From assembly GCA_020048955.1 (NCBI GenBank), contig JAIFLT010000137.1, forward strand, positions 1-32,794: a DNA stretch of 32,794 nucleotides. Direction: 5' to 3'. The stretch is from Flavobacterium sp. (GTDB lineage Bacteria > Bacteroidota > Bacteroidia > Flavobacteriales > Flavobacteriaceae). Shown in pieces: positions 7,145-15,972 of this stretch. Every line of letters begins with the position of its first letter. Position 1 is the stretch's first letter. The notes beneath the pieces are model-generated. The model was not told where the DNA came from. It saw nothing but the letters and a program-made list of their open reading frames with translations, and did no database searches. Made by a program: the position numbers and the translations under genes.

Positions 7145-8815
7145 TTAAAATCCAACTGCTTTATCATCGCCACGAACATCTGCACCACCTTCTAATTTTC
7201 CGTTTGGTAAAACCAAAATGGCATCTACTTTTCCAATCACTGGCGCTGATTTTTCATTAATTTTATATCCTTTTTTGGTTAGATTTTCTAAAACTGATTT
7301 TGAGAATTTATTTGGTTCAAACAGAACTTCGTCTGGCAACCATTGATGATGAAATCTCGGAGCATTTACGGCTTCTTGCATTCCCATTTTAAATTCGGAA
7401 ACATTTAGAATTGTTTGCAAAACAGAGGTTATAATTGTTGATCCGCCAGGAGTTCCTAAAACCATAAAAAGTTTGCCCTTTTTTTCCACAATGGTTGGTG
7501 TCATTGAACTCAACATTCGTTTTTGTGGCGCAATACTATTAGCTTCGGCACCAACCAATCCGTACGAATTTGGAACGCCCGGTTTTGAGCTAAAATCATC
7601 CATTTGATTGTTAAAAAAGAATCCCAATTCGTTAGAATATAACTTTGAACCATAAGCTCCATTTAATGTTGTTGTCACAGAGATAGCGTTTCCATTTGAG
7701 TCAATAATGGAATAATGGGTTGTTTCATTACTTTCGGAAAGTGAAATTTCGCCATGACTCACCTCTGATGATTTGGTTGCTTTTTCCCAATTGAAACTTT
7801 TCATTCTTTTTTTTAAATAGCTCTTTGCAAGCAACTCTTTTAGTGGAATTTTTACAAAATCTGAATCACCTAGAAAATAATTTCTATCGGCATAAGCCCT
7901 TCGTTCTGCTTCGGTTAGCAACTGAATGTATTGCTCTGAGTTCTGTTTCAAACTTGAAACATCATAGTCTGAAATCATGTACATAATTTGATTTAAAGTA
8001 ATTCCGCCACTTGAGGGTAGTGGCATTGAAATGATTTTTAGTTTTTTGTATTTAAATGAAATTGGCGTTCGCCATTTGGCTTCATATTTATCCAAATCTT
8101 CCATCGAAATAATTCCGCCGTTTCTCTGAATAAAAGTTACTATTTTCTGTGCAGTTTCTCCTTTGTAAAATTCATCTTTTCCGTTTTTCATTATTTTGGT
8201 TAAGGTTTCAGCCAAACCAATGTATTTAATTGTATCACCAACTTTATAATTTTTTGAATATAAAGTTTCGTTACCACTAACTTTAATTATATCTTGCTTA
8301 TTATCATTAATTTGTTTCAATTGTTTTTCGGTTACAACCACACCTTTTTTAGCTAAAGCAATTACAGGTTTTATAATTTCTTGTATGGATAGTTTTCCGA
8401 ATTTTTTATGTACAGCAAATATTCCTGCAATGGTGCCAGGAACTCCAACAGCTAATGCGCCATGGGTACTTAAATTTGGAATTACATTTCCGTTTACGTC
8501 CAGGTACATATCTTTTGAGGCTTTAATAGGTGCTTTTTCGCGGTAATCTAATGCGCCAGTTTCTCCATTTTGTAAACGATATACCATAAATCCTCCACCG
8601 CCAATATTTCCAGCATACGGATAAGAAACCGCTAACGCCAATTCGGTTGCAGCCATGGCATCAAAGGCATTACCACCTTTTTTCATGATTTCAACTCCAA
8701 TTTGTGAGGCTTCTTCACGAGCCGAAACCACCATTGCTTTAGATGATATTACTCCGGTTTGACAAAAGGAATAGATTGAAGTAAATAAAAAAGATAGTAT
8801 TATAATTTTTCTCAT
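7145..8815 (-). CDS. ggt: Gamma-glutamyltransferase (glutathione hydrolase), exported
   Basis: An Ntn-hydrolase that transfers or hydrolyses the gamma-glutamyl group of glutathione and related peptides outside the cytoplasm. Residues 1-18 form a signal peptide. The substrate-binding Arg is in DYREKAP (90-96). The autocleavage site is SNETTHYS (362-369), with Thr365 as the expected nucleophile and new N-terminus of the small subunit. Downstream are STMTP-like SSMTPTIVEKKGK and GTPGGSTIITSV. The length, 556 aa, is normal, and the C-terminus GGADVRGDDKAVGF is family-typical. The ATG overlaps the stop of acpH by 4 nt (ATGA), implying translational coupling. Confidence 0.96.
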   Translation of the reverse strand: MRKIIILSFLFTSIYSFCQTGVISSKAMVVSAREEASQIGVEIMKKGGNAFDAMAATELALAVSYPYAGNIGGGGFMVYRLQNGETGALDYREKAPIKASKDMYLDVNGNVIPNLSTHGALAVGVPGTIAGIFAVHKKFGKLSIQEIIKPVIALAKKGVVVTEKQLKQINDNKQDIIKVSGNETLYSKNYKVGDTIKYIGLAETLTKIMKNGKDEFYKGETAQKIVTFIQRNGGIISMEDLDKYEAKWRTPISFKYKKLKIISMPLPSSGGITLNQIMYMISDYDVSSLKQNSEQYIQLLTEAERRAYADRNYFLGDSDFVKIPLKELLAKSYLKKRMKSFNWEKATKSSEVSHGEISLSESNETTHYSIIDSNGNAISVTTTLNGAYGSKLYSNELGFFFNNQMDDFSSKPGVPNSYGLVGAEANSIAPQKRMLSSMTPTIVEKKGKLFMVLGTPGGSTIITSVLQTILNVSEFKMGMQEAVNAPRFHHQWLPDEVLFEPNKFSKSVLENLTKKGYKINEKSAPVIGKVDAILVLPNGKLEGGADVRGDDKAVGF

Positions 8816-9396
8816 AGCTCAGCTAATTTTTCTTTGCAGTGGTTTTGTAATTCTTCAAAAAACAAAGTAAATTCTTCTTCAAATTCTATATAAAACTCTT
8901 GAACTTCAACAATTGCTTCTTGCATATGAACTCTATGTTTTGTTAGATAATCCATTTGAAATAAAATCGTTTCCAATCCAACTAATGACGCATAGCTAAC
9001 CAACCAATTTTGAGCAATCATAGAAGGTAATATTTCTTTAGTTTTTTCTGTTAAAATATCATAATTGTATTGAAGTAATTTGTAGAATTCATCTGCATAA
9101 TCTTCTAATTTTTTTTTAGAATAATTATTCCAATTTTTTGCTAAAAAATGGTCATATACGATATCCATAATCACACCAGAATAATGTCCGTATTTTTCGT
9201 GCAAACGATGTTTACTTTTTCTGTAAATGGGATGTGCATCTGTAAAAGTGTCGATATAACGATGCAAAAGAATACCTTTTCGAATTTCGTCTGGATAATC
9301 TAAATAATGATGTCCACGCACACTATCAGCCATAAAATTTCCAATTTTAAGCAAATCGTTGTTTCCAGAAAGATATATGTGAGCGAGGTAATTCAT
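8812..9396 (-). CDS. acpH: Acyl carrier protein phosphodiesterase (AcpH/DUF479)
   Basis: AcpH removes the 4'-phosphopantetheine arm from holo-ACP and belongs to an HD-like fold. The 194-aa protein has the family signature: start MNYLAHIYLSGN, GNFMADSVRG (22-31), a conserved ILLHRYIDTFTDAHP block (43-57) with the putative metal-binding His and Asp residues, and MDIVYDHFLAKNW (77-89). It is cytoplasmic and has no signal. It is the first gene of a two-gene unit with ggt (4-nt overlap). Whether the pairing has meaning, for example in cysteine or pantetheine recycling, is speculative. Confidence 0.9.
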   Translation of the reverse strand: MNYLAHIYLSGNNDLLKIGNFMADSVRGHHYLDYPDEIRKGILLHRYIDTFTDAHPIYRKSKHRLHEKYGHYSGVIMDIVYDHFLAKNWNNYSKKKLEDYADEFYKLLQYNYDILTEKTKEILPSMIAQNWLVSYASLVGLETILFQMDYLTKHRVHMQEAIVEVQEFYIEFEEEFTLFFEELQNHCKEKLAEL

Positions 9397-9401
9397 TAAT
9401 A

Positions 9402-9560
9402 GGTTGTGGGTTGTAGGTTTTAGGTTTTTTTGGGTTTAGTAATTTGTAAGTAGGTAAATGTACTAAATTAATTCAAATTTTTTTATTGCTTTCAAGTTGC
9501 TATATTTGTCTAAATTTAAAAGTAGGTAACCTATAAACCTAAAACCCATAACCTAAAACC
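9402..9560. repeat. Inverted 'acctaaaaccc' low-complexity repeats flanking the glmM promoter
   Basis: The left part (9402-9437) is built from ggtt/gggtt/aggtttt words and the right part (9526-9560) from the complement. The longest perfect inverted match is ggttttaggttt (9416-9427) with aaacctaaaacc (9535-9546). The right arm makes up most of the glmM leader. Such runs resemble dispersed flavobacterial repeats (recollection). Confidence 0.6.
9501..9508 (+). promoter_or_regulatory. -7 promoter box for glmM (TATATTTG)
   Basis: An exact TAnnTTTG, 59 nt before the ATG. The predicted leader of about 50 nt is mostly the right arm of the low-complexity inverted repeat, so it could fold with upstream DNA as a cruciform but not within the RNA. 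Confidence 0.55.
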
Positions 9561-9567
9561 TTTATAA

Positions 9568-10977
9568 ATGACTTTAATTAAATCAATATCAGGAATTCGA
9601 GGAACTATCGGTGGAAAAGTTGGCGATAATTTAACTCCAGTTGATGCTGTGAAATTTGCCGCAGCTTATGGCACTTTTTTAAAAAACTCGCAACCCGCAA
9701 CCCGCAATTCGCAGCTAAACGTAGTTATTGGTCGTGATGCCAGAATTTCAGGATCAATGATTCATAATTTAGTTCAAAATACATTAATCGGATTAGGAAT
9801 AAATGTTATCGATTTAGGACTTTCTACAACTCCAACAGTTGAAGTGGCAGTTCCTTTAGAAAAAGCAGACGGAGGAATTATTCTAACTGCTTCTCATAAT
9901 CCAAAACAATGGAACGCACTTAAATTATTAAATGCAAAAGGTGAATTTTTAAATGGTGCTGATGGTGCCAAAATTTTAGAAATTGCCGAAGCAGAAGCCT
10001 TTGATTTTGTTGATGTTGATTCGTTAGGAGCAATCACCGCCAACGATTCTTATATGGATATTCACATTGATGAAGTACTAGAGTTACCTTTGGTAGATGC
10101 TGATTTGGTAAAAACCAAGAAATATAAAGTAGTTGTTGATGCAGTAAATTCTACAGGTGGCATTATTATTCCGAATTTATTGGAACAAATGGGCGTTGAA
10201 GTAGTGAAATTATATTGCGAACCAAACGGTCATTTTCCACACAATCCAGAACCTTTAAAAGAACATTTGGGTGATATTTGCAAATTGGTTGTAGAAGAAA
10301 AAGCCGATTTTGGAATTGTAGTCGATCCAGATGTTGACCGATTGGCATTTATATCAAATGATGGCGAAATGTTTGGCGAAGAATACACCTTAGTTGCCAT
10401 TGCAGATTATGTTTTGAGTAAAACACCGGGAAATACAGTTTCTAATATGAGTTCGTCTCGTGCTTTGAGAGATATTACTAATAAACATAACGGAAGTTAT
10501 CAAGCAAGTGCAGTTGGAGAAGTGAATGTGGTGGAATTAATGAAAAAAACCAATGCGATTATTGGTGGTGAAGGAAACGGCGGAATCATTTATCCAGAAT
10601 TACATTACGGAAGAGATAGTTTGGTAGGAGTAGCGCTGTTCTTGACCTATTTAGCAAACCAAGAGAAGACTGTTGCCGAATTGAGAGCAAGTTATCCGCA
10701 ATATTATATGAGTAAAAATAAAATTGAATTGACACCTCAAATAGATGTAGATGCCATTTTAGTTGCGATGACTGAAAAATATAAAAACGATAGTTCGACA
10801 GGCTCACTGTCCACAATTGATGGTGTGAAAATTGATTTCGCTACGGAATGGGTACATTTACGAAAATCAAATACAGAACCAATTATCAGGATTTATACGG
10901 AAGCTCCAACGCAAGCTAAAGCAGATACATTAGCTATCAGAATTATTGATGAAATTAAAGCTGTTGCTGGAATATAA
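9568..10977 (+). CDS. glmM: Phosphoglucosamine mutase (alpha-D-phosphohexomutase family)
   Basis: It converts glucosamine-6-phosphate to glucosamine-1-phosphate for peptidoglycan and LPS precursors; phosphomannomutase activity is the alternative. Four-domain family elements in order: ISGIRGTIGG (7-16), the phosphoserine loop TASHNP (107-112, Ser109), the Mg loop DPDVDR (253-258), the sugar loop GEGNGG (334-339), and the phosphate-binding RKSNTEPIIRIYTEA near the C-terminus. At 469 aa it is slightly long. Two surface loops carry repeat-derived extra residues: NSQPATRNSQL (40-50), encoded by four imperfect 7-nt units, and SSTGSLS (409-415), encoded by a ttcgacaggctcactgtcc word. Neither touches a catalytic motif. 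A terminator follows. Confidence 0.93.
   Translation: MTLIKSISGIRGTIGGKVGDNLTPVDAVKFAAAYGTFLKNSQPATRNSQLNVVIGRDARISGSMIHNLVQNTLIGLGINVIDLGLSTTPTVEVAVPLEKADGGIILTASHNPKQWNALKLLNAKGEFLNGADGAKILEIAEAEAFDFVDVDSLGAITANDSYMDIHIDEVLELPLVDADLVKTKKYKVVVDAVNSTGGIIIPNLLEQMGVEVVKLYCEPNGHFPHNPEPLKEHLGDICKLVVEEKADFGIVVDPDVDRLAFISNDGEMFGEEYTLVAIADYVLSKTPGNTVSNMSSSRALRDITNKHNGSYQASAVGEVNVVELMKKTNAIIGGEGNGGIIYPELHYGRDSLVGVALFLTYLANQEKTVAELRASYPQYYMSKNKIELTPQIDVDAILVAMTEKYKNDSSTGSLSTIDGVKIDFATEWVHLRKSNTEPIIRIYTEAPTQAKADTLAIRIIDEIKAVAGI
9688..9715. repeat. Heptamer repeat inside glmM (cgcaacc x4, imperfect)
   Basis: Four consecutive 7-nt units (tcgcaac, ccgcaac, ccgcaat, tcgcagc) encode SQPATRNSQL-like sequence. 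Because 7 is not a multiple of 3, the peptide repeats every 7 residues (NSQPATR|NSQ). The GC content is far above that of the surrounding codons. Confidence 0.75.
10794..10812. repeat. Repeat-like word ttcgacaggctcactgtcc inside glmM
   Basis: A 19-nt GC-rich stretch in an AT-rich gene, closely resembling the ttcgacaggctcagtgt words seen between Bacteroidota genes (recollection). It is in frame and encodes STGSLS in a loop between helical elements of the C-terminal domain. Confidence 0.5.
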
Positions 10978-10987
10978 TTTAAAGACA

Positions 10988-11020
10988 AAACCCTGAAATA
11001 GTTTAGGGTTTGTTTTTTTT
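10988..11020 (+). terminator. Rho-independent terminator of glmM
   Basis: Stem aaaccct (10988-10994) / agggttt (11005-11011), a 10-nt loop, then a g and a run of 8 T. It also lies at the end of the convergent selO. Confidence 0.85.
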
Positions 11021-12584
11021 ACGAACTACAAGAAAGCATTGAACATCCTATTTTTTCTCTTGCCCAATTAGGCCTTTTTGCATACCATTTATCTGAATTG
11101 GGTTGCTCTTGATATGGGTTTTTTAATAATTCGTGCAACTCATTAATTAGACTATAATCTTCATTATTTGCTGCATCAATAGCCATTTGCGCCATATAAT
11201 TTCTCAACACATATTTTGGGTTTACTTTATCCATTTTTTCTTTACGAACTTTATCAGAATTATCTTCAAAATTGATACGTTCTAAATATTTTGTAAACCA
11301 ATTATTCCAGTTTTCTCTAATTATAGACGTTGTTTTATTTGGAAAATAAAAAGCATCTGTGATAATCAAAATTCCTTCATTTGAATTAATTCCTTTTTTT
11401 ATTTTGCTCAATTCTCTAAAGAAAATAGTTATATCAGTTTCTGATAATTGTAACACATTTTCTAATTCAGAAATTAGTTTCTCATCATTTTTATGAAATT
11501 TTTCTAGACCGAGCTTAGATTTCATCATATCTACATAATCAACGTTATACAATGTTTTGAAGTCATTAAGTATTTTTTCCAATTCTGATGCTTCTTCAAT
11601 TAATGGATAAAGTGCATTTGCTAATTGAAATAAATTCCATTGAGCAACATCGGGTTGATTTCCAAAACGATATCTTTTATGTTCTCTGTCTGTGGTATTT
11701 GGAGTCCAATTAGGATTATAATCTTCTAACCAACCATACGGACCATAATCAATAGTTAGTCCTAAAATAGACATATTATCTGTATTCATTACTCCGTGTA
11801 CAAATCCAACTCTTTGCCAATGAACAATCATTTCACGTGTTTTATTGGCTACTTTATGAAAGAACTGAATGTATTTTTCAACACCATCAGTTGTAATTTC
11901 TGGATAATAATATTTTATAGTAAAATCGGCTAATTTTTTTAAATTTTCTAAATCGTTTTGTGCAGAAAACAGTTCAAAATTTCCAAATCGGATAAATGTT
12001 GGAGCAACTCTACAAACAACTGCGCCTTTTTCATAATCAGCATTTCCATCATACATCATATCTCTCAAAACTTCATCTCCTGTAGAAATTAGAGAAAGTG
12101 AACGCGTTGTTGGTACTCCCAAATAGTGCATGGCTTCGCTACACAAATGTTCTCTAATAGAAGAACGTAAAACAGCTAAACCATCAGCTCTTCTAGAGTA
12201 AGGTGTACTTCCAGCACCTTTAAGTTGAAGCATCCAATTTTGATTATTGTGTTCAATTTCTCCTAAAACAATTGCGCGACCATCACCGAGTTGTCCAGCC
12301 CAATTTCCAAATTGATGTCCAGCATAAGCCATAGCATATGGACGAGACTTTGAAAGTGTTTTTTTTCCTGAAAATAATTCTACAAAATCAGTTGAAGATA
12401 GTTCTTCTTCAGCTATTCCAATCATTTTTGCAACTTCTTTTGTTGCATGAACTAATTTTGGATTAGAAGGAATTCTTGGAGTAACATAAGAGAAGCAAGC
12501 ATTTAGAACTTGTCGAGTAACCGAAGTTTCATTATTATCGGCAGGAAGTTCAGCACTAAATCGATTATTAATTTTTAATTGCAT
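11019..12584 (-). CDS. selO: SelO/YdiU pseudokinase-fold protein AMPylator
   Basis: SelO proteins have a kinase fold with inverted ATP binding and transfer AMP to Ser/Thr/Tyr of target proteins; bacterial members are linked to redox and stress responses. Family blocks are AYAGHQFGNWAGQLGDGRA (about 85-103), LKGAGSTPYSRRADG with conserved Lys, Glu and Arg, AVLRSSIREHLCSEAM, HGVMNTDNMSILGLTIDYGP (catalytic Asp/Asn and metal Asp) and a C-terminus CSMLSCSS. Eukaryotic SelO has selenocysteine at the position of the last Cys, so this is the Cys form. At 521 aa it is complete. A -7 box lies 20 nt upstream of the ATG. Targets are unknown. Confidence 0.95.
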   Translation of the reverse strand: MQLKINNRFSAELPADNNETSVTRQVLNACFSYVTPRIPSNPKLVHATKEVAKMIGIAEEELSSTDFVELFSGKKTLSKSRPYAMAYAGHQFGNWAGQLGDGRAIVLGEIEHNNQNWMLQLKGAGSTPYSRRADGLAVLRSSIREHLCSEAMHYLGVPTTRSLSLISTGDEVLRDMMYDGNADYEKGAVVCRVAPTFIRFGNFELFSAQNDLENLKKLADFTIKYYYPEITTDGVEKYIQFFHKVANKTREMIVHWQRVGFVHGVMNTDNMSILGLTIDYGPYGWLEDYNPNWTPNTTDREHKRYRFGNQPDVAQWNLFQLANALYPLIEEASELEKILNDFKTLYNVDYVDMMKSKLGLEKFHKNDEKLISELENVLQLSETDITIFFRELSKIKKGINSNEGILIITDAFYFPNKTTSIIRENWNNWFTKYLERINFEDNSDKVRKEKMDKVNPKYVLRNYMAQMAIDAANNEDYSLINELHELLKNPYQEQPNSDKWYAKRPNWAREKIGCSMLSCSS

Positions 12585-12603
12585 TAATAGAATATTTGTT
12601 GTA

Positions 12604-12611
12604 CAAACTTA
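12604..12611 (-). promoter_or_regulatory. -7 promoter box for selO (TAAGTTTG)
   Basis: An exact TAnnTTTG on the minus strand ending 19 nt before the ATG at 12584, giving a predicted leader of about 13 nt. Confidence 0.5.
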
Positions 12612-12686
12612 CTTATAAATTCGCTATTTAGTATCAGAATTTAGTTAATAAAATAGGTCAAAATCATATAAAACTATAAATAAATG

Positions 12687-12694
12687 TATATTTG
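12687..12694 (+). promoter_or_regulatory. -7 promoter box for the S41 peptidase gene (TATATTTG)
   Basis: An exact TAnnTTTG. An in-frame TTG at 12692 is part of the box, so translation should start at ATG 12725, about 25 nt downstream of the likely transcription start. Confidence 0.55.
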
Positions 12695-12724
12695 AAAATT
12701 GGATATCAAAAGACATTATATTTT

Positions 12725-14343
12725 ATGAAGTTTAGCCCATTTAGTAATTTTTTTCTTAGTTTGTTTGTTGGAATTTTAGTTGCAATACTATCTTTTAGTT
12801 GTGTTTCTGTTGAAGAGTACAATAAAAAACTAGCACAACCAATTTCTGAAAAAAAGTTGGTAAAAGATGTAAATTTAGTTCAACGAAAATTAGAAAAATA
12901 CCATCCCAATTTATACACCTACATTTCTAAAGAAGAATTAAATAGAAAATTTGACAGTATTAGAAATGTATTAAACAAACCCATTTCAAGTCAAGATTTT
13001 TTCTTCCTTGTTAGTCCAGTTGTGGCATCGATTAAGCAGGGACACATGAGTATGTTGCCACCAACAAAAAGAATTAGTAAAAAGCAACAAAAACGATTGG
13101 CCAAATCTGGAACAGGACCCTTATCTCAATTTGACTTTGAATGGATGAATGATAAATTGTATGTATTGAAAAACAAATCCAAACAAAAATCTATTGTTGC
13201 TGGTGCTGAAGTAATAAGTATAAATGAAATTACACCACAACAACTTCATAAAAAATACAGAAAAACATATACTTCTGATGGGTTCAATACAACCTATTTA
13301 AATAGAGCGTTTTCAAAGCGATTTTCAAATTATTTAACCAATGAAATAGGTATCAATGATAGTTTGTGTTATATTTTTAGACAAAATGATTCGTTGAAAG
13401 AAGTTGTTGTAAGTCGTTTAAAAAAAGAAAAAAAAGAGAAGATTAAGAAAACAGAAACCAATTTGATTGCTACTGACACAGTTCAAAAAGTAATTAAAAA
13501 CAGAGAAACAAAAAAAGGAGAAACTAAAAGAGATAAACGAATTTTTGGATATGACGAAACGACTAAAAGTTTCAGTAAAAAATTAACTTTTAATACTAAA
13601 GATAGTAGTATTGCTGTGTTAAAGATTAAAGATTTCTCAAAAGGTAAATATAGAAAAGCTTATGATGTAGTTTTTGAAAACCTCAAGAAAAAAAATGTAA
13701 AAACACTTGTTTTAGATTTAAGAAATAATCCTGGAGGACGAGTTGCTGATGCGGTCGATTTATATTCTTATTTAACAAATAAAGATTTTCAAATGCTAGA
13801 ACCGGCTCAAGTTGTTTCTAAAACTAGTTTGTGGAAATTGGGCATGTTTGATAAAATTCCAAAAATTACATATCCATTTGCGGCAATTGGATATCCATTT
13901 ATATGGCGTTTTCTTCTTTGAGAACGAAGAAAAATGAGGATGGAACTTATACCTATTCCTTGGTTGGTTCTAAAAAGCAGCAAAATAAAGCCAATTATTT
14001 TTCGGGTAAAATGTATGTTTTGATTAATGGAAATAGTTTTTCGGCAGCTTGCTTGGTTTCGGCAGCTTTGAAAGAAAACAAGGATATTACTTTTGTTGGA
14101 GAGGAAACTGGAGGTGCTTTCAATTCCACTGTTGCTGGACTATTGCCAGTTTTAAAACTTCCTAATTCAAATCTATATATCAGAATAGGTCTAATGGATA
14201 TAGGAACTACTACTAAAACAGCTCTTTTTGGTAGAGGTATTTTCCCAGACCAAGAAGTTATTCCAACATTGAAAGATAAAATTGAAAATAAAGATCCAGA
14301 AATGGAATGGATTTTAAATGATATCAATTTGAAAAACAACTAG
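12725..14343 (+). pseudogene. S41 family (C-terminal processing-like) peptidase lipoprotein, interrupted by a frameshift near 13890-13902
   Basis: Two overlapping frames encode one protein. The first (12725-13921) starts with a lipoprotein-like signal (MKFSPFSNFFLSLFVGILVA, then SFSCVSV), a helical N-domain with KQGHMSM (probable catalytic-His region), a Lys-rich insertion and the first half of the S41 core (VKTLVLDLRNNPGGRVADAV). It then ends in an unnatural tail (WRFLL). The second (13903-14343, frame -1 relative) continues with MYVLINGNSFSAACLVSAAL (nucleophile Ser region) and FVGEETGG. Adding one T in ccatttatatgg (about 13894-13905) restores YPFYMAFSS and a single frame of about 540 aa. 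All catalytic regions survive on either side, so this may be a very recent mutation or a sequence error in a T run. As written, the product would lack its nucleophile. Confidence 0.85.
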
Positions 14344-14359
14344 TTTCATCATTTTTTAG

Positions 14360-14393
14360 TTTGCTAAATAATTGTCAAAAAGCTGTATATTTG
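14360..14393 (+). promoter_or_regulatory. Promoter of the class V aminotransferase gene (TTTG-N22-TATATTTG)
   Basis: TTTG at 14360-14363 and TATATTTG at 14386-14393 with a 22-nt spacer match the Bacteroidota pattern. The leader to ATG 14411 is about 10 nt. An in-frame TTG at 14372 lies within the promoter and is rejected as start. Confidence 0.65.
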
Positions 14394-14410
14394 AACACAA
14401 ATTAAACGCA

Positions 14411-15898
14411 ATGATTTCAACGGAAACTACAACTGCTTTAGAACTTTATTTTCAACAGTTTCGAGATAATATCATCGGAATTGATCAAGAGTTTGAATCT
14501 GCTTTTGGAAAAAAGAAAATTATTTATACGGATTGGACAGCAAGCGGAAGATTATATCGACCTATTGAAGAAAAGTTGATGAATGATTTTGGACCATTTG
14601 TTGCCAATACCCATACAGAAACTACAATTTCTGGTACAGCAATGACAATGGCATATCATGAAGCTAAAAACATCATCAAACATCATGTAAATGCAACAGA
14701 TAATGATATTTTAATTAATACAGGAACCGGAATGACTGGCGTTGTAAATAAGTTTCAACGTATTTTGGGTTTAAAACTTCCCGAAAATATCAGAGCATTT
14801 ACTTCCATTCCTAAAGAATTGAAACCTGTAGTTTTTATTTCTCACATGGAGCATCATTCTAATCAAACGTCTTGGTTGGAAACTATTGCCGATGTTGAAA
14901 TTATTCCGGCTAACGAAGACGGATTATTTTCAATTGAAAATTTAAAACTCCTTTTAGATAAGTATAAAGACAGGAATTTCAAAATTGCATCAATAACTTC
15001 TTGTTCTAATGTTACAGGAATTAAAACGCCCTATCATGAAGCAGCAAAGATTATGCATCAAAATAATGGTGTTTGTTTTGTTGATTTTGCTTGTTCTGGA
15101 CCTTATGTAGAAATTAATATGCATCCAGAAGATTCAGAAAGTTATTTAGACGCTATTTTCTTTTCACCACATAAGTTTCTTGGTGGTCCGGGAACTTCAG
15201 GTGTTTTAGTATTTAATAAAAATTTATATAAAAATAGTGTTCCAGATTGCCCTGGTGGCGGAACTGTAAGTTGGACAAATCCTTGGGGTGAACATAAATA
15301 TATTGATAATATTGAAGATAGAGAAGATGGTGGAACGCCAGGTTTTCTTCAAGTAATCAAAACCGCTTTAGCCATTCAATTGAAAGAAAAAATGGGTATT
15401 CAAAATATTTTGAATAGAGAGCATGAAATTGTTGATTATGTATTTGAAGAATTAGGAAGTATTGAGAATATTAAGATTTTAGCTAAAGAACATCAAGATA
15501 GGTTAGGAGTAATTTCGTTTTACATTGACGATTTACATTATAATTTAGGAGTAAAATTATTGAATGACAGATTCGGAATTCAAACTCGTGGTGGTTGCAG
15601 TTGTGCAGGTACTTATGGTCATTATTTGCTCCATGTTGATAAAGAAACTTCAAGTGATTTGGTTTGTTTGATAACCTCAGGCGATTTAATTAGAAAACCA
15701 GGATGGATTAGAATGTCTATTCATCCAACAACAACTTCAGAAGAGATTAAGTTTGTATGTGATAGCATAAAAGAGTTAGCAAAAAACCATAAAGAATGGG
15801 AAAATGATTATGTTTACAACGGGAAAAGCAATGAGTTTGTTCATAAAAATGCTTCTCATTTAGAAAAAGAAATGGTTCACAATTGGTTTAAAATATAG
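14411..15898 (+). CDS. PLP-dependent class V aminotransferase (cysteine desulfurase-like)
   Basis: The 495-aa fold-type I PLP enzyme has the SufS/NifS-like layout: TGTGMTG (104-110, phosphate of PLP), SHMEHHSN (144-151, the ring-stacking His), VDFACSG (224-230, Asp225 for the pyridine N), SPHKFLGG (252-259, Schiff-base Lys255) and a RGGCSCAGTYGHYLL loop (about 391-405) with a Cys at the place of the persulfide Cys of desulfurases. It is longer than SufS (about 405 aa), with an extended N-terminus (DWTASGRLYRPIEE) and C-terminus. No suf or isc genes are nearby, so it is probably not the housekeeping desulfurase. Desulfurase, selenocysteine-lyase-like or other amino-acid chemistry are all possible. 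Confidence 0.88.
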   Translation: MISTETTTALELYFQQFRDNIIGIDQEFESAFGKKKIIYTDWTASGRLYRPIEEKLMNDFGPFVANTHTETTISGTAMTMAYHEAKNIIKHHVNATDNDILINTGTGMTGVVNKFQRILGLKLPENIRAFTSIPKELKPVVFISHMEHHSNQTSWLETIADVEIIPANEDGLFSIENLKLLLDKYKDRNFKIASITSCSNVTGIKTPYHEAAKIMHQNNGVCFVDFACSGPYVEINMHPEDSESYLDAIFFSPHKFLGGPGTSGVLVFNKNLYKNSVPDCPGGGTVSWTNPWGEHKYIDNIEDREDGGTPGFLQVIKTALAIQLKEKMGIQNILNREHEIVDYVFEELGSIENIKILAKEHQDRLGVISFYIDDLHYNLGVKLLNDRFGIQTRGGCSCAGTYGHYLLHVDKETSSDLVCLITSGDLIRKPGWIRMSIHPTTTSEEIKFVCDSIKELAKNHKEWENDYVYNGKSNEFVHKNASHLEKEMVHNWFKI

Positions 15899-15905
15899 TA
15901 AAAAC

Positions 15906-15943
15906 AAGAAAGCGATTTTCATTTGAAAATCGCTTTCTTTATT
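15906..15943. terminator. Strong intrinsic terminator between convergent genes
   Basis: A 15-bp perfect stem, aagaaagcgattttc (15906-15920) with gaaaatcgctttctt (15925-15939), and a 4-nt loop. T-rich on the plus side and A-rich on the other, so it can serve both the aminotransferase gene and ilvE. Confidence 0.92.
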
Positions 15944-15972
15944 AAAGGTGTTTTAATTTTGAACACTGAACA

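Noticed and set aside
13885..13905. Programmed -1 ribosomal frameshift in the S41 peptidase gene
   Set aside because: No canonical XXXYYYZ slippery heptamer or following stem-loop was seen; an indel in a T run explains it better.
14411..15898. Housekeeping cysteine desulfurase SufS/IscS
   Set aside because: It is about 90 residues too long and has no suf or isc neighbours; only the general class V family is supported.
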